A stretch of DNA of 64,000 bases from Clostridium chromiireducens (GCF_002029255.1 NZ_MZGT01000019.1:20355-84354), one strand, 5' to 3'; counted from the stretch's first letter, positions 38,965 to 48,196 are shown. The notes: generated from the sequence alone by a model not told the origin. Numbers and translations: made by a program.

Positions 38965-39930
38965 CTAGCAGAAATGTATTCCACTCCAATAAATGCGTTC
39001 TTTAATGATAGTTTTCTCTGGGAATTCTATTCCCTCTAGAGCCCATTTTTTATATTCTTCAAATCCAACTCTATCAATGATATATCCTATATGCTCTTTA
39101 CCTCCTGGTGCATCTTTATCTATATATTCTTCAACGAATTTATAAGTATTTAAAATTATTTTAGTGATACTTTGTTCATCTGCCCAGATTAAGAAGTCTT
39201 CAGCAAGACGTGGATTTTTCTTACCTGATCTACCCATAAGGACTAACTTATAATATTTTTCCTTACTTCTTGTCCACGCACTCGTTGGACAAGAAATTAC
39301 GCATTCACCACATCCAATACACTTTTCTTCATTTCTTACAACTTTATAATTTATAAATTCAAGTGCACCTACTGATTTTTTCTTACAAGCCTTTACACAA
39401 GCTCCGCAACTTACACATCTATTGATGTCATATTGTGGTTCTGTCATTCCTATTATACCAAAGTCATGTGTTCTTGCTTTTATGCAATCATTAGGACATC
39501 CTGTTAATGCTACTTTAAAATGTAAGTCATTTGGGAAGATAGCTTTTTCTATTCTCATAGCAAAGTCTGATGTATTGTAATTTGCATAGGGACAAACATT
39601 GTTACCTACGCATGCTGCTACATTTCTAGTTCCAGCTGCTGTATATCCTTTTCCAGGAATCTCTTGATTTATATCTAATTTTTCAATAATAGGCTGTAAT
39701 AATTCATTTACCTTATCCATGTCTTCAAACTTTATGCCAGGTACTTCAAAACCTTGACGTGTTGTTATATGAACTGTACCATTTCCGTACTTTTGTGCAA
39801 TCTCTTGTATTTTCCCAAGTAAATCTGCATCCATATGTCCACCTGGGATCCTAATTCTAGAAGCAGTTATTCCTCTTACTTTAGTAACCCTAAAAGCATT
39901 TTTTTTGATTTTTTTAGTATTTAAATCCAT
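38965..39930 (-). CDS. asrC: Anaerobic sulfite reductase subunit C
   Basis: A 321-residue siroheme-type reductase subunit. The N-terminal ferrodoxin-like half has ITTRQGFEVPGI; the cluster-siroheme cysteines lie in CVGNNVCPYAN and ALTGCPNDCIKA. Two ferredoxin motifs follow, CVSCGACVKACKKK and CIGCGECVISCP. Together with AsrA and AsrB it reduces sulfite to sulfide. The stop codon lies against repeat R4, so the last residues could have been shaped by that insertion. AGGAGGAG precedes the ATG. Distal gene of the asr operon. Confidence 0.95.
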   Translation of the reverse strand: MDLNTKKIKKNAFRVTKVRGITASRIRIPGGHMDADLLGKIQEIAQKYGNGTVHITTRQGFEVPGIKFEDMDKVNELLQPIIEKLDINQEIPGKGYTAAGTRNVAACVGNNVCPYANYNTSDFAMRIEKAIFPNDLHFKVALTGCPNDCIKARTHDFGIIGMTEPQYDINRCVSCGACVKACKKKSVGALEFINYKVVRNEEKCIGCGECVISCPTSAWTRSKEKYYKLVLMGRSGKKNPRLAEDFLIWADEQSITKIILNTYKFVEEYIDKDAPGGKEHIGYIIDRVGFEEYKKWALEGIEFPEKTIIKERIYWSGIHFC

Positions 39931-39944
39931 TGACTTAACTCCTC

Positions 39945-40739
39945 CTAATCTATTAGAGATTTACCTTTTGAGTAGTTGAAAACAGGTCCATCTAAGCAAA
40001 TGTATGTATCATCTATTTTACAATGTCCACATTTACCAATTCCACAGCACATTTTTCTTTCTTGTGAGATCCAAACATTGTTTTCTTCTATTCCACGTTT
40101 CAAAAATTCTGCTACTGTAAATTTCATCATGATAGGAGGTCCTACCACGACAACTACTGCATTTTTAATATCTTTAATTTGAAGTTCAGGTATGTATTTT
40201 GTAACCATTCCAACGTTACCTTCATATCCTTCTTCTGCACCATCTACTGTTAGAATAAGATTAATATTCTTTTTCCACTCTTCAATATCATCTTTAAACA
40301 AAATATCCTTTGGTGATTTAAAACCTGCAATTAATGTGAAGTCTTTTGCATCCGATGAATTTTTAGAGAAATAATCTACTATTCCTTTAACTGGTGAAAG
40401 TCCAGTTCCTCCGGCAACAACAACTACTTCTTTGTCTTTGTAGTTTTCAATCTCGAATCCATTTCCATACGGTCCTCTTAAAAATAATTTATCCCCAACA
40501 TAGTTATTAAATATTTCATTAGTAACTTTACCAACTCTTCTTATAGTTAAGTCAACAGTACCTTCCCCTATACCACTTACCGAAATAGGCGCCTCGCCAA
40601 ACTTTGGAAGAGATACTTCAAAGAATTGTCCTGGTTTTACATCACCGTTAAATTCCATACGAAAAGTGTATTCTATTTCTGTATGTTTAATTACTTCTTT
40701 AATTTCTGATAAAAAAGGAATATATTCATTTTTACTCAT
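39945..40739 (-). CDS. asrB: Anaerobic sulfite reductase subunit B
   Basis: A 264-residue FAD/NAD(P)H-binding subunit of the ferredoxin-NADP reductase fold: FLRGPYGNGFEI for FAD, VVVVAGGTGLSPVKG for the nucleotide, and a C-terminal [2Fe-2S]-type cysteine set in CCGIGKCGHC. It feeds electrons to AsrC. Its start overlaps the asrA stop by 8 bp, giving translational coupling. Confidence 0.95.
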   Translation of the reverse strand: MSKNEYIPFLSEIKEVIKHTEIEYTFRMEFNGDVKPGQFFEVSLPKFGEAPISVSGIGEGTVDLTIRRVGKVTNEIFNNYVGDKLFLRGPYGNGFEIENYKDKEVVVVAGGTGLSPVKGIVDYFSKNSSDAKDFTLIAGFKSPKDILFKDDIEEWKKNINLILTVDGAEEGYEGNVGMVTKYIPELQIKDIKNAVVVVVGPPIMMKFTVAEFLKRGIEENNVWISQERKMCCGIGKCGHCKIDDTYICLDGPVFNYSKGKSLID

Positions 40740-41742
40740 TGTCTGCCACCTCTTTCATACCATCTTTTAATTTATTCACGCAGTTAGAGAACGATATATA
40801 TTCTGGGCAGATATCATCACATCTTCCACATCCAACACACATGTGGTATCCCCATTTCTTTTTGTAATCATATACCTTATGTAATACCTTAAAACGCATA
40901 CGTTGTCCTTTATCTAATCTAAAGCTATGTCCTCCAGCCATATCTGTATACCCGTCTACATGGCAAGATGCCCATACTCTTCGTCTTTCACCAGCTTTAC
41001 CATTATCAGTATAGAAAATATCCTGCATCGTGAAGCAAGTACATGTAGGACAGACAAAGTTACATCTTCCGCAAGCAATACAACGAGCACTGTATTCTTT
41101 CCACATTTCTGATTTCATAACATCTAAAGAAAGATTATCTGGTATAGAAACCTTTACACTATTTTCAGTTACATAGTCTGGTTTAACATCTAAAGTTTCA
41201 TCATTTCTAAATATACTTTCTAAAGCCTCATCTTTAACATCTACATATACATTATCGCCATCTACTTTTAAGTATGCATTATATTCATCATTTTTATTTG
41301 TTTCCATACTTACACAAAAACAATTTTCAAACGAGTTTTCACACCCCATTAAAATAAACTTTGCATTTTCTCTTACTCTCTTATAATAATAATCTTCTTG
41401 TCCATTTCTTAAATAAATATCATCCATACGTTTTACTGCATGTAAATCACAACTTCTTAAGAAAATAATAGCACCTTTTTTAGGAGCATCTGCTTCCTTT
41501 ATAGAATCCTCTGTGAAGTAGAAAAGTGTTTGGGAAATAGGAAGTAATACTTCTTTATATGAATATTCCGCTTTTTTATCAAAAACAATTTCATCTATTG
41601 CATTTATTTCACCATAACGAATTCTATCTGTATCTGAAAAAGTACCTTGTCCTTCGAATGTCTTAGGGGCATATATTACATATTCTTTTGATAAATCTTT
41701 AATTATATCATTTATGTTTTTCTTACTTAATTTATATCCCAT
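40732..41742 (-). CDS. asrA: Anaerobic sulfite reductase subunit A
   Basis: A 336-residue iron-sulfur subunit. Two cluster motifs lie in the C-terminal half: CIACGRCNFVCPTCTC (about residue 220) and CVGCGRCDDICPEY (about 305). The N-terminal half has FYFTEDSIKEADAP and conserved IIFLRSCDLHAVKRM, as in hydrogenase-beta-like subunits. It passes electrons from ferredoxin or NADH to AsrB/AsrC. It lies 12 bp after the FNT channel gene. Confidence 0.95.
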   Translation of the reverse strand: MGYKLSKKNINDIIKDLSKEYVIYAPKTFEGQGTFSDTDRIRYGEINAIDEIVFDKKAEYSYKEVLLPISQTLFYFTEDSIKEADAPKKGAIIFLRSCDLHAVKRMDDIYLRNGQEDYYYKRVRENAKFILMGCENSFENCFCVSMETNKNDEYNAYLKVDGDNVYVDVKDEALESIFRNDETLDVKPDYVTENSVKVSIPDNLSLDVMKSEMWKEYSARCIACGRCNFVCPTCTCFTMQDIFYTDNGKAGERRRVWASCHVDGYTDMAGGHSFRLDKGQRMRFKVLHKVYDYKKKWGYHMCVGCGRCDDICPEYISFSNCVNKLKDGMKEVADNE

Positions 41743-41754
41743 TTTCCTTCTCCT

Positions 41755-42522
41755 TTACTTCTTTTTTGAAATTATATAGTAAGGCAATGCTAAAAATATA
41801 GCTCCACCAATCATATTTCCGAGTGTTACTACTCCTATGTTATACACGTATCCCATAATACTTACACTAGCAGTACCTGGATTAAATAATCCAATTGTTA
41901 AAAGTGTCATGTTAGCTACACTGTGTTCAAAACCTGATGTTATGAATGCAAATAAACACCAAAATATCATAATAAGTTTAGCCGATTCACTCTTTAATTT
42001 AAAACTGCACCATGTAGCTAAACATACTAATATATTACAGAATATTCCACGCATTAATAATGGCCAAAATGGTATGCTCATTTTAGTCGCTGACGTCTTT
42101 GCAATAAATTCTCCTACGGGTCCTGCTGAAAGGCCTGTACAATAAAACATATATCCTGCAATGATAGATCCAACCAAATTTCCTATAAAACAAACTATCC
42201 AAATATTAATAGTGTCTGTCCATTTTACCTCGCCCTTTAAAGAAGCGGCTGTCATAATAAAATTATTTCCTGTAAAAAGTTCTGATCCCGCCATTATTAC
42301 TAAACTAAGTGCTACACCAAAGGATACCCCCATAACTATTTTAGTTGCAGGTGATCCACTGCCGCCTAATAATCCTCCAATTGTGAATATAAGCATAATT
42401 CCCATACCTACATAAAGACCTGCAAGCATTGAACTTATGAAATATCCTAGTTTATTTGTCTTTAATAAATTAACTTTTGCCTTCGCTGCCATAATTACAC
42501 TGTTAAATTCTTCACAAAACAT
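41755..42522 (-). CDS. FNT-family channel, probable hydrosulfide channel
   Basis: Formate/nitrite transporter-family protein with six helices and the filter-lining blocks GMGIMLIFTIGG, GSELFTGNNFIM and GNLVGSIIAGYM. It lies directly upstream of asrABC; in Clostridioides difficile the FNT gene linked to asrABC encodes a hydrosulfide channel that exports HS-. That role fits a sulfide-producing operon better than formate transport (inference). The ATG at 42522 is preferred (256 residues); the 42606 reading adds 28 residues without a ribosome site and overlaps the regulator gene. Confidence 0.88.
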   Translation of the reverse strand: MFCEEFNSVIMAAKAKVNLLKTNKLGYFISSMLAGLYVGMGIMLIFTIGGLLGGSGSPATKIVMGVSFGVALSLVIMAGSELFTGNNFIMTAASLKGEVKWTDTINIWIVCFIGNLVGSIIAGYMFYCTGLSAGPVGEFIAKTSATKMSIPFWPLLMRGIFCNILVCLATWCSFKLKSESAKLIMIFWCLFAFITSGFEHSVANMTLLTIGLFNPGTASVSIMGYVYNIGVVTLGNMIGGAIFLALPYYIISKKK

Positions 42523-42577
42523 ACTATAAATTCCCCTTTCATATATACGTTTACTAATATATTTATTATAAATTATT

Positions 42578-42611
42578 AATAAATAAAGCACCGTGATATA
42601 AATCACGGCGC
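42578..42611 (-). terminator. Terminator overlapping the stop codon of a Crp/Fnr regulator
   Basis: GCGCCGTGAT and ATCACGGTGC form a 10-bp stem with loop TTAT, followed by TTTATTTATT on the minus strand. The stop codon of the upstream regulator sits inside the stem. Confidence 0.8.
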
Positions 42612-43295
42612 TTTAAAAAAATCTGATAATTTTTCTTGGCTAATAACTTTTATTTTTTTATTCTCATATTCAATCAAATTTTCATTCAAAAGTATTTTTA
42701 GTGATCTAGATATAGTTTCTCTTTTAGACCCTAATAAATCTGCAAGATAGGTAACACTAATGTTCATATTGATGATTACACCACTATCAGATTCGACACC
42801 ATAATCCTTACTTAATTTCCAGAGTTTCGCAGCAAGTCTTTTCTCCATACGTATTACACCTGTTGCATTTTTCAACTGCCTGTATAACCTTCTAACCTTC
42901 ATAGCTAAGGAGCCCATAATATTTTTAGTTAGATTAAAATCCCCCTCCATAAGTTTTAAAAAAGCGTTCTTATCGTAGCTTAAGATTTTTGCATCCTCAA
43001 ATATCTCACAATTAATAGATGTAGGCAAATCTTGTATTATAACATCGTTAATCATCTTTCCCTTGCCTAGTATAAATATTACACGTTTTTGACCACTTTC
43101 ATTTAACTTATATAATGATACATTTCCACTCATAACAACATACAAAGTATTAACGTTCTCTTTATCTCTAAAAATATGACTTCCTACTTTATAATTTTTT
43201 GTTTCTCCCAAATTAATAAGTTTTTCTAAAGTTATATTTGATAGACTATTAAAAATTTCTAAATCCCCTAACTGTTCCTTTGTAATATTCTTCAT
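42603..43295 (-). CDS. Crp/Fnr-family regulator, second of pair
   Basis: A 230-residue protein: cyclic-nucleotide-like beta barrel (residues 20-125), dimer helix, and a winged-helix DNA-binding domain with VTYLADLLGSKRETISRSL. It lacks the N-terminal cysteine quartet of oxygen-sensing Fnr and has few Cys residues. It lies just upstream of the FNT-asr operon. Regulators of this family (HcpR class) control hcp and nitrosative-stress genes in many anaerobes, so a role in this locus is plausible (inference). Confidence 0.9.
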   Translation of the reverse strand: MKNITKEQLGDLEIFNSLSNITLEKLINLGETKNYKVGSHIFRDKENVNTLYVVMSGNVSLYKLNESGQKRVIFILGKGKMINDVIIQDLPTSINCEIFEDAKILSYDKNAFLKLMEGDFNLTKNIMGSLAMKVRRLYRQLKNATGVIRMEKRLAAKLWKLSKDYGVESDSGVIINMNISVTYLADLLGSKRETISRSLKILLNENLIEYENKKIKVISQEKLSDFFKAP

Positions 43296-43321
43296 TATGC
43301 ACCTACATTTTATAATATATT

Positions 43322-44002
43322 TTAATCAAATAACTCTGCTTCTAATTCTTCAATCTTTAAAATCTTAATTACATTTCTATCAAATTCAATATATTCTAAA
43401 TCTCTAAGATTCATCAGTTCTCTAGATAAAGATGGTCTTGGAATTCCTAAAGACGATGCAATTTCTTCTTTACTCTCCTTTAGTTTAATAGTTTCACTCT
43501 TTTGCATCTTTACCTGCTCTAAAATATAATTAATTACTTTATGTTTAATACTTTTAAAAGCTATTGTTTTTATTTTAGAATTTAACATGAGTATTTTATT
43601 ACTTAATGCAGCCATAAAATTCCCTAAAACTCTTTCATCTCTTGTACACAATTTCAATATATCTGCTCTACTTATAAATAGTATGCTGCATTCACTGAAA
43701 GCTATAACAGTTGAAGGGTAATTAGATTTCTTGGAAAAAACTAGCGCTTCACCAAATACATCACCATTACTTAATCGTTTTAAAATAATTTGTTTTCCAC
43801 TTAGATATATTCTTTGAATTTCAACTACTCCCTCTAAGACAAATCCTAAACTACTGCATTTATCTTCCTCATTAGCTATTATTTCTCCCTTTTTATAGGA
43901 TTTTATCGAATAGGAAGTATTATAAATAAGATTCTTAATTTCTTCAGTTGTAATATCTTTAAAAAATTCATTTCCTTCTAGTTTACATATTATATCTTCC
44001 AT
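43322..44002 (-). CDS. Crp/Fnr-family regulator, first of pair
   Basis: A 226-residue paralogue-like regulator with a cNMP-binding-type barrel (GDVFGEALVFSKKSNYPSTV, about residues 76-95) and helix-turn-helix EEIASSLGIPRPSLSREL near residue 185. No Fnr cysteine quartet. The pair, 26 bp apart, may sense different signals from one transcript. GGAGGAA precedes the ATG. The candidate promoter is at 44077. Confidence 0.9.
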   Translation of the reverse strand: MEDIICKLEGNEFFKDITTEEIKNLIYNTSYSIKSYKKGEIIANEEDKCSSLGFVLEGVVEIQRIYLSGKQIILKRLSNGDVFGEALVFSKKSNYPSTVIAFSECSILFISRADILKLCTRDERVLGNFMAALSNKILMLNSKIKTIAFKSIKHKVINYILEQVKMQKSETIKLKESKEEIASSLGIPRPSLSRELMNLRDLEYIEFDRNVIKILKIEELEAELFD

Positions 44003-44076
44003 AAAATCGTTCCTCCAAAATTACAAATTTAAAGGATTCTGTCCATAAATTTATCCTATTCCTCAATTTTATACTT

Positions 44077-44106
44077 ATTATATCATTTACATACAACATA
44101 AAACAA
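44077..44106 (-). promoter_or_regulatory. Candidate promoter of the Crp/Fnr pair
   Basis: Minus strand TTGTTT, 18 bases, TATAAT. Confidence 0.4.
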
Positions 44107-44217
44107 TTTGAATATTTCTACTAATTATATTATTAATACTTATTTTTATTAGCGCATTTTATCTCATATATAATAAAGAGACAAAACTTATCAGCCTTGC
44201 CTCTCCGTCTAACTAAT

Positions 44218-44655
44218 TTATTCCAATATCTCTAATAATTCATCCAAATGTTTTTTTAATGCTATAGCATTTTCAAGTGGCATGTTAACTTTACACATTA
44301 TTTCATGTGGCACTTCTGTTATATCATCTTTTAAAGCTCTTCCCTTTTCAGTCAACTCTACGATTACAACTCTATCGTCATTTACATCCCTATGTCTTGT
44401 TAGTAATCCCATGCTTTCTATTTTTTTTAACAATGGGGTTAAAGTACCTGAATCTAAGTGCAGCCTTTTACCTATATCCTTAACCGTGCTTTTTTCATCC
44501 TCCCACAATACAAGCATTGCAACATATTGCGTATATGTAAGATTGAATTTATCAAGAATAGGCTTATATAATTTTATTATTTCTCTTGATGCTGCATATA
44601 AAGAAAAACAAATTTGATTATCTAATTTAATATTCTCATATTCGCATTTTTTCAT
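44218..44655 (-). CDS. ohrR: OhrR-type MarR-family redox repressor
   Basis: A 145-residue winged-helix protein that follows Bacillus OhrR closely: LDNQICFSLYAASREI with the redox cysteine Cys16, LTYTQYVAMLVLWE, and LDSGTLTPLLKKIESMGLL in the DNA-binding helices. OhrR represses organic-hydroperoxide resistance genes until Cys16 is oxidised. No ohr gene is in the window. It lies 10 bp after the thioredoxin reductase-like gene and could regulate it (inference). Confidence 0.9.
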   Translation of the reverse strand: MKKCEYENIKLDNQICFSLYAASREIIKLYKPILDKFNLTYTQYVAMLVLWEDEKSTVKDIGKRLHLDSGTLTPLLKKIESMGLLTRHRDVNDDRVVIVELTEKGRALKDDITEVPHEIMCKVNMPLENAIALKKHLDELLEILE

Positions 44656-44665
44656 ACTTTATCTC

Positions 44666-45532
44666 CTATTTCTTATTTATTGAGTCTACATAGCTTGCTG
44701 CTGATAAGCCAGCTATATTCCCCTCTCCAGCTGATTTTATATATTGATATGGCTTCCCAACAACATCTCCAGATGCAAAACAACCTGGTATGTTTGTTTT
44801 CATCATCCTATCAACTTCTATGTGATTATCTGCTAATATTATTCCTGGAACCAACTGACCTGGGGAAATACTGTCTCTTAATATAAAAATACCATCAGTA
44901 TCTATCTCTGAATTATTAAGCTTTAACTTACTCACTTTATCTTCCCCTATGATTTCTAATGGAGTATCTTTTATTATTTCAATAGAAGCATCAACTTCAA
45001 CTTCTTCAATATACATAGGAATATAGTAAACTTTAGATGCTATAGATGCTATAAAATTTGCTTCTTCCTCCTCATGCTTATTGTAGGCTATTATCGTAAC
45101 TATTTTATCTTTATATAAAGGTGCATCACAGGTTGCACAATACCCTACACCTTTTCCTAATAGCCTTTCTTCCCCATCAAATAGTTTTCCATATTGAACT
45201 CCTGTTGCTAATATAACTGAAGTTGCTTCATACATTTTTTCATTTACCATTAATGCGAAATAATCTCCCATTGCATATATAGTATTAATTCTTTCTTCCG
45301 TTATACTTATATCCATTTCTTTTAAATGATTGTTAAACTCTTCTTGAATTTCTTTTCCGCTCTTTCTATAAAATCCTAAATAATTATTTATTTCATGAGC
45401 TTTGGTAAGCTTACCGGAAAGTTCTTTATTCCCGAATATAATAAAGTTTTTCTTTCTTATTTTTGCATTTAATGCAGCTGATAAGCCCGCTGGCCCACTG
45501 CCCACTATTGCAATATCATATCTTTCACTCAT
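44666..45532 (-). CDS. Ferredoxin-type (FFTR-like) thioredoxin reductase
   Basis: A 288-residue flavoprotein with FAD motif IAIVGSGPAGLSAALNA, redox motif C132-A-T-C135 and C-terminal FASGDVVG. The central nucleotide-binding region lacks both the GxGxxA/S motif and the HRRxxxR arginines of NADPH enzymes: it reads VTIIAYNKHEEEEANFIAS. That matches clostridial thioredoxin reductases that take electrons from ferredoxin. The start at 45532 has GGAGG eight bases upstream; the 45550 reading lacks one. ohrR follows after 10 bp and trxA lies about 300 bp upstream, forming a thiol-redox cluster. Confidence 0.85.
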   Translation of the reverse strand: MSERYDIAIVGSGPAGLSAALNAKIRKKNFIIFGNKELSGKLTKAHEINNYLGFYRKSGKEIQEEFNNHLKEMDISITEERINTIYAMGDYFALMVNEKMYEATSVILATGVQYGKLFDGEERLLGKGVGYCATCDAPLYKDKIVTIIAYNKHEEEEANFIASIASKVYYIPMYIEEVEVDASIEIIKDTPLEIIGEDKVSKLKLNNSEIDTDGIFILRDSISPGQLVPGIILADNHIEVDRMMKTNIPGCFASGDVVGKPYQYIKSAGEGNIAGLSAASYVDSINKK

Positions 45533-45783
45533 ATTAATTTCCTCCAACAAATTACTTTATGAATTTTCGCACTATTAATTAATATATCCTATATGGACCA
45601 TCTTTATTTTTATAAATTAGGTCTCACCTAATTTCCTATACCCTTTATATTATATGTTAATACGCTAATAATTTTAGTCTACGTTTTAATCCATACCACT
45701 ATTTGTAAATTATTATCTATGAATACTTTTAAGTAATTTTTCATTTACGTAAATTAAATTTATGTCAATTTATATTTATATTA

Positions 45784-45821
45784 TTAAAACATAGTACAAT
45801 TTATATTGTACTATGTTTTAA
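45784..45821 (-). terminator. Terminator of trxA
   Basis: Perfect stem AAAACATAGTACAAT and complement with a 5-7 base loop, 18 bases after the trxA stop; TTTTAATAAT follows on the minus strand. Confidence 0.7.
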
Positions 45822-45839
45822 TAATTTTCCTTACAAGTA

Positions 45840-46148
45840 TTATAAACTTTTTTCGATTGCTTCTTGAATTCTTTCTTTTGGTAAAAAGCCTACAATTTGA
45901 TCTACTTTTTCTCCATTTTTAAATATAACCATTGTTGGCACACTTGAAATTTGGAATTGATTTGCTAGATCTAAACTCTGATCAATATCAACTTTAATAA
46001 ATTTAGCTTTTCCTTCCATATCGTTTGATAATCCTTCAAGCACTGGTGCTAACATTTTACATGGACCACACCATGTTGCAAAAAAATCTACAATAGTAAC
46101 TCCACTCTCTATTTCATTTTTAAATTCATTGCTATCTACTATTTTCAT
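45840..46148 (-). CDS. trxA: Thioredoxin
   Basis: A 102-residue thioredoxin with FFATWCGPCKM, catalytic Cys27 and Cys30, and the cis-proline block SSVPTMVIFKNG. The start at 46148 has GGAGG eight bases upstream; the 46163 reading is a frame extension. It is the likely substrate of the reductase at 44666. Confidence 0.94.
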   Translation of the reverse strand: MKIVDSNEFKNEIESGVTIVDFFATWCGPCKMLAPVLEGLSNDMEGKAKFIKVDIDQSLDLANQFQISSVPTMVIFKNGEKVDQIVGFLPKERIQEAIEKSL

Positions 46149-46374
46149 ATTGCATTCCTCCATTTATTATATTAAAAACATATTTTATAAATATAATTTC
46201 TTTATGATTATTTTAATCTATTTATATATTAAGTATACATAACTCACTTTATATTTATAGAAATTAAATTTTACTCAATGTATTTATATTTTTATTTTAC
46301 TTTGCATAATAATTATTGTCAATCTTTTTATGATAAATCTATTTATTTTTTCATTTTGTATTAAACTATACAAA

Positions 46375-46417
46375 AAATCAACTCCAAATGCAAATTTATA
46401 TTGCTCTAAAGTTGATT
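46375..46417 (-). terminator. Terminator of the hypothetical gene at 46427
   Basis: ATCAACTTTAGAGCAA and TTGCATTTGGAGTTGAT pair over 16 positions with a few mismatches; TTTTTTG follows on the minus strand. Confidence 0.7.
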
Positions 46418-46426
46418 TAACATATA

Positions 46427-47188
46427 TTACTTAATAATTATTTTAAACTCATCAAGGTTGATTTTATACTCAGTCAACATTTCTATAGCAGTATCTCTAA
46501 ATGAATTTTGTGTTGATTTTTTTTCTACTGGATTAATTTCTTTAACGAACTTATTACTATTCTTGTTATTTTTATATTGCTTTGTTAACACTTCCGCAGT
46601 CTTTACAAGCAAATCATTCCAATCATCCACATTTATTGATTTATTTCCCAACTTAAATGCTTTTGGCTCTTTTAAAGAAAAATCCTTATATATTTCCACT
46701 TCCTCATAAGTAAGTGTAGAATCCAATGAAACTTCATTGTTTTGATTATTTTTAATATCATCTTTTTCCAATGTTCTTGCTACTTCATTAGGATTCTTTT
46801 TATCCTCTTCAATATTTTTGTCATATTCGTGCTGCATCCATTTAACATATCCTTCTATGTTTTGAACTATATCATATATGGCTATAGACGTATCCCTGTG
46901 AGCCTTACTTAATTTAAAATCTCTATCATTCTTTATTATTTCGCTAGACATGTCTTCAATATAATCTATTGTGTGTTCTAATATATCAACTAAATTATTT
47001 AATCCACTCTGAATTTCTATCGACATTGCAGGAAAATTTTCTATTATATACTCAATTGTATCTGCATTAAATAAAGATAAATTTCTCTTACTAAATACAT
47101 TTTTTTCATTATCTTTTGTTTCAATTTTAGTTTCAGTAACTGCTTGTACCTCATTTTGTTGAACTTCATCTTTTTTAAAAAATCGCAT
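46427..47188 (-). CDS. Hypothetical protein, two-part, unknown function
   Basis: A 253-residue protein that I do not recognise. Residues 1-40 are charged, 45-120 look helical (AMSIEIQSGLNNLVDILEH, SMxSEIIKN-like stretches), a Lys/Asn/Asp-rich linker runs to 155, and a small C-terminal domain begins KAFKLGNKSINVDDWNDLL and ends TEYKINLDEFKIIIK. The last part resembles short domains found at the C-terminus of many uncharacterised clostridial proteins, which may bind a partner. No signal peptide, transmembrane helix or catalytic motif. It stands alone with its own terminator. Confidence 0.7.
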   Translation of the reverse strand: MRFFKKDEVQQNEVQAVTETKIETKDNEKNVFSKRNLSLFNADTIEYIIENFPAMSIEIQSGLNNLVDILEHTIDYIEDMSSEIIKNDRDFKLSKAHRDTSIAIYDIVQNIEGYVKWMQHEYDKNIEEDKKNPNEVARTLEKDDIKNNQNNEVSLDSTLTYEEVEIYKDFSLKEPKAFKLGNKSINVDDWNDLLVKTAEVLTKQYKNNKNSNKFVKEINPVEKKSTQNSFRDTAIEMLTEYKINLDEFKIIIK

Positions 47189-47340
47189 TCCTTAACAACC
47201 CCATTCATAATTATTATCATATACATTTTACCATATTATTACATATTTGCAAATTATATAAGTTTATTTTTGCTCTACTATAAATTTTGCTTTTTTCGTA
47301 ATTTCCTCAATATATCTATTTTAATTCCTGTAGTATATAA

Positions 47341-47383
47341 TAAAAAAATAGACTAATTTAAATTATCTTTAAACTTGCCTATT
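47341..47383 (-). terminator. Terminator of the EFR1-type gene
   Basis: AATAGGCAAGTTTAAAG pairs with TTTAAATTAGTCTATT, followed by TTTTTTTA on the minus strand. Confidence 0.65.
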
Positions 47384-47437
47384 TACTGAATTCTATATTA
47401 ATTTTATTTTATTTCTCCGCTGTAGAGATGCTTAAAT

Positions 47438-48196
47438 TTATAATAACTCTTCTCTTTTTATATATGGATTTAAGTATCTATTCTTTTTAATAGTTGACTT
47501 TCCAATGTTTATTGCTTCTTTAGGGCATATATTTATGCATGCCATGCAATCAGTGCAATTTCCAGACCATTTAGGTTTATTATTTTCAATTATGATATTG
47601 TCTACTGGGCATATTTTTTTACACATACTACATCCTATGCAATTATCATTTACATTAAACTTTTTATCTTTGTTTCTATAGTAATCTTTCCATAGTTTGT
47701 ATTCTATATCTCCAATAATGCTCTTAAAATCTTTTGAATTAATTTCTCTCTTTTTGAGAGATTCAATAAAATTAAGTAAAACACTTTCATTTTCTTTTAT
47801 TGCACTCTTTGCTCTTGTTTCTGTAGGATTTTTGCTCATTCGAGTGTAATTGGATATATATTTAATAGTACAGTAATTATTTATTTTCAGATTATGTGGT
47901 AACAGCTTATTTATCTGACTGAAACTATTATTTGCACCACCTCCACCTGTAACTCCAATGGCAAAAATATAAGCATCCTCATTAATATTTAATTTCGAAA
48001 TAAAATTATTAACTACAATCGGTACTCCTCCACAATGAATCGGATAAACAAACCCAATCACAGCATCATTAACATTCTTTATATTTTCTTTTAGTGCATT
48101 ACTAATAGAAATTAGCTCACAGTCTTTAAAGCTTTCCTCTATTATTTTTGCAACATATAATGAATTACCTGTGGAAGTATTATAAAATATCCTCAT
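47438..48196 (-). CDS. EFR1-family flavodoxin-ferredoxin protein
   Basis: A 252-residue protein with an N-terminal flavodoxin-like domain (MRIFYNTSTGNSLYVAKII, FMN phosphate loop STGNS at residues 8-12; GFVYPIHCGGVP) and a C-terminal ferredoxin domain with CIGCSMCKKICPV and CTDCMACINICPKEA. This fusion defines EFR1-type electron carriers of anaerobes. It lies 34 bp after pepF, so it may share the transcript. Its partner is unknown. Confidence 0.9.
   Translation of the reverse strand: MRIFYNTSTGNSLYVAKIIEESFKDCELISISNALKENIKNVNDAVIGFVYPIHCGGVPIVVNNFISKLNINEDAYIFAIGVTGGGGANNSFSQINKLLPHNLKINNYCTIKYISNYTRMSKNPTETRAKSAIKENESVLLNFIESLKKREINSKDFKSIIGDIEYKLWKDYYRNKDKKFNVNDNCIGCSMCKKICPVDNIIIENNKPKWSGNCTDCMACINICPKEAINIGKSTIKKNRYLNPYIKREELL

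Noticed and set aside
38706..39005. A 99-codon plus-strand frame across R4 and the asrC end.
   Set aside because: Formed by the inverted repeat and antisense of asrC; no ribosome site or domain.
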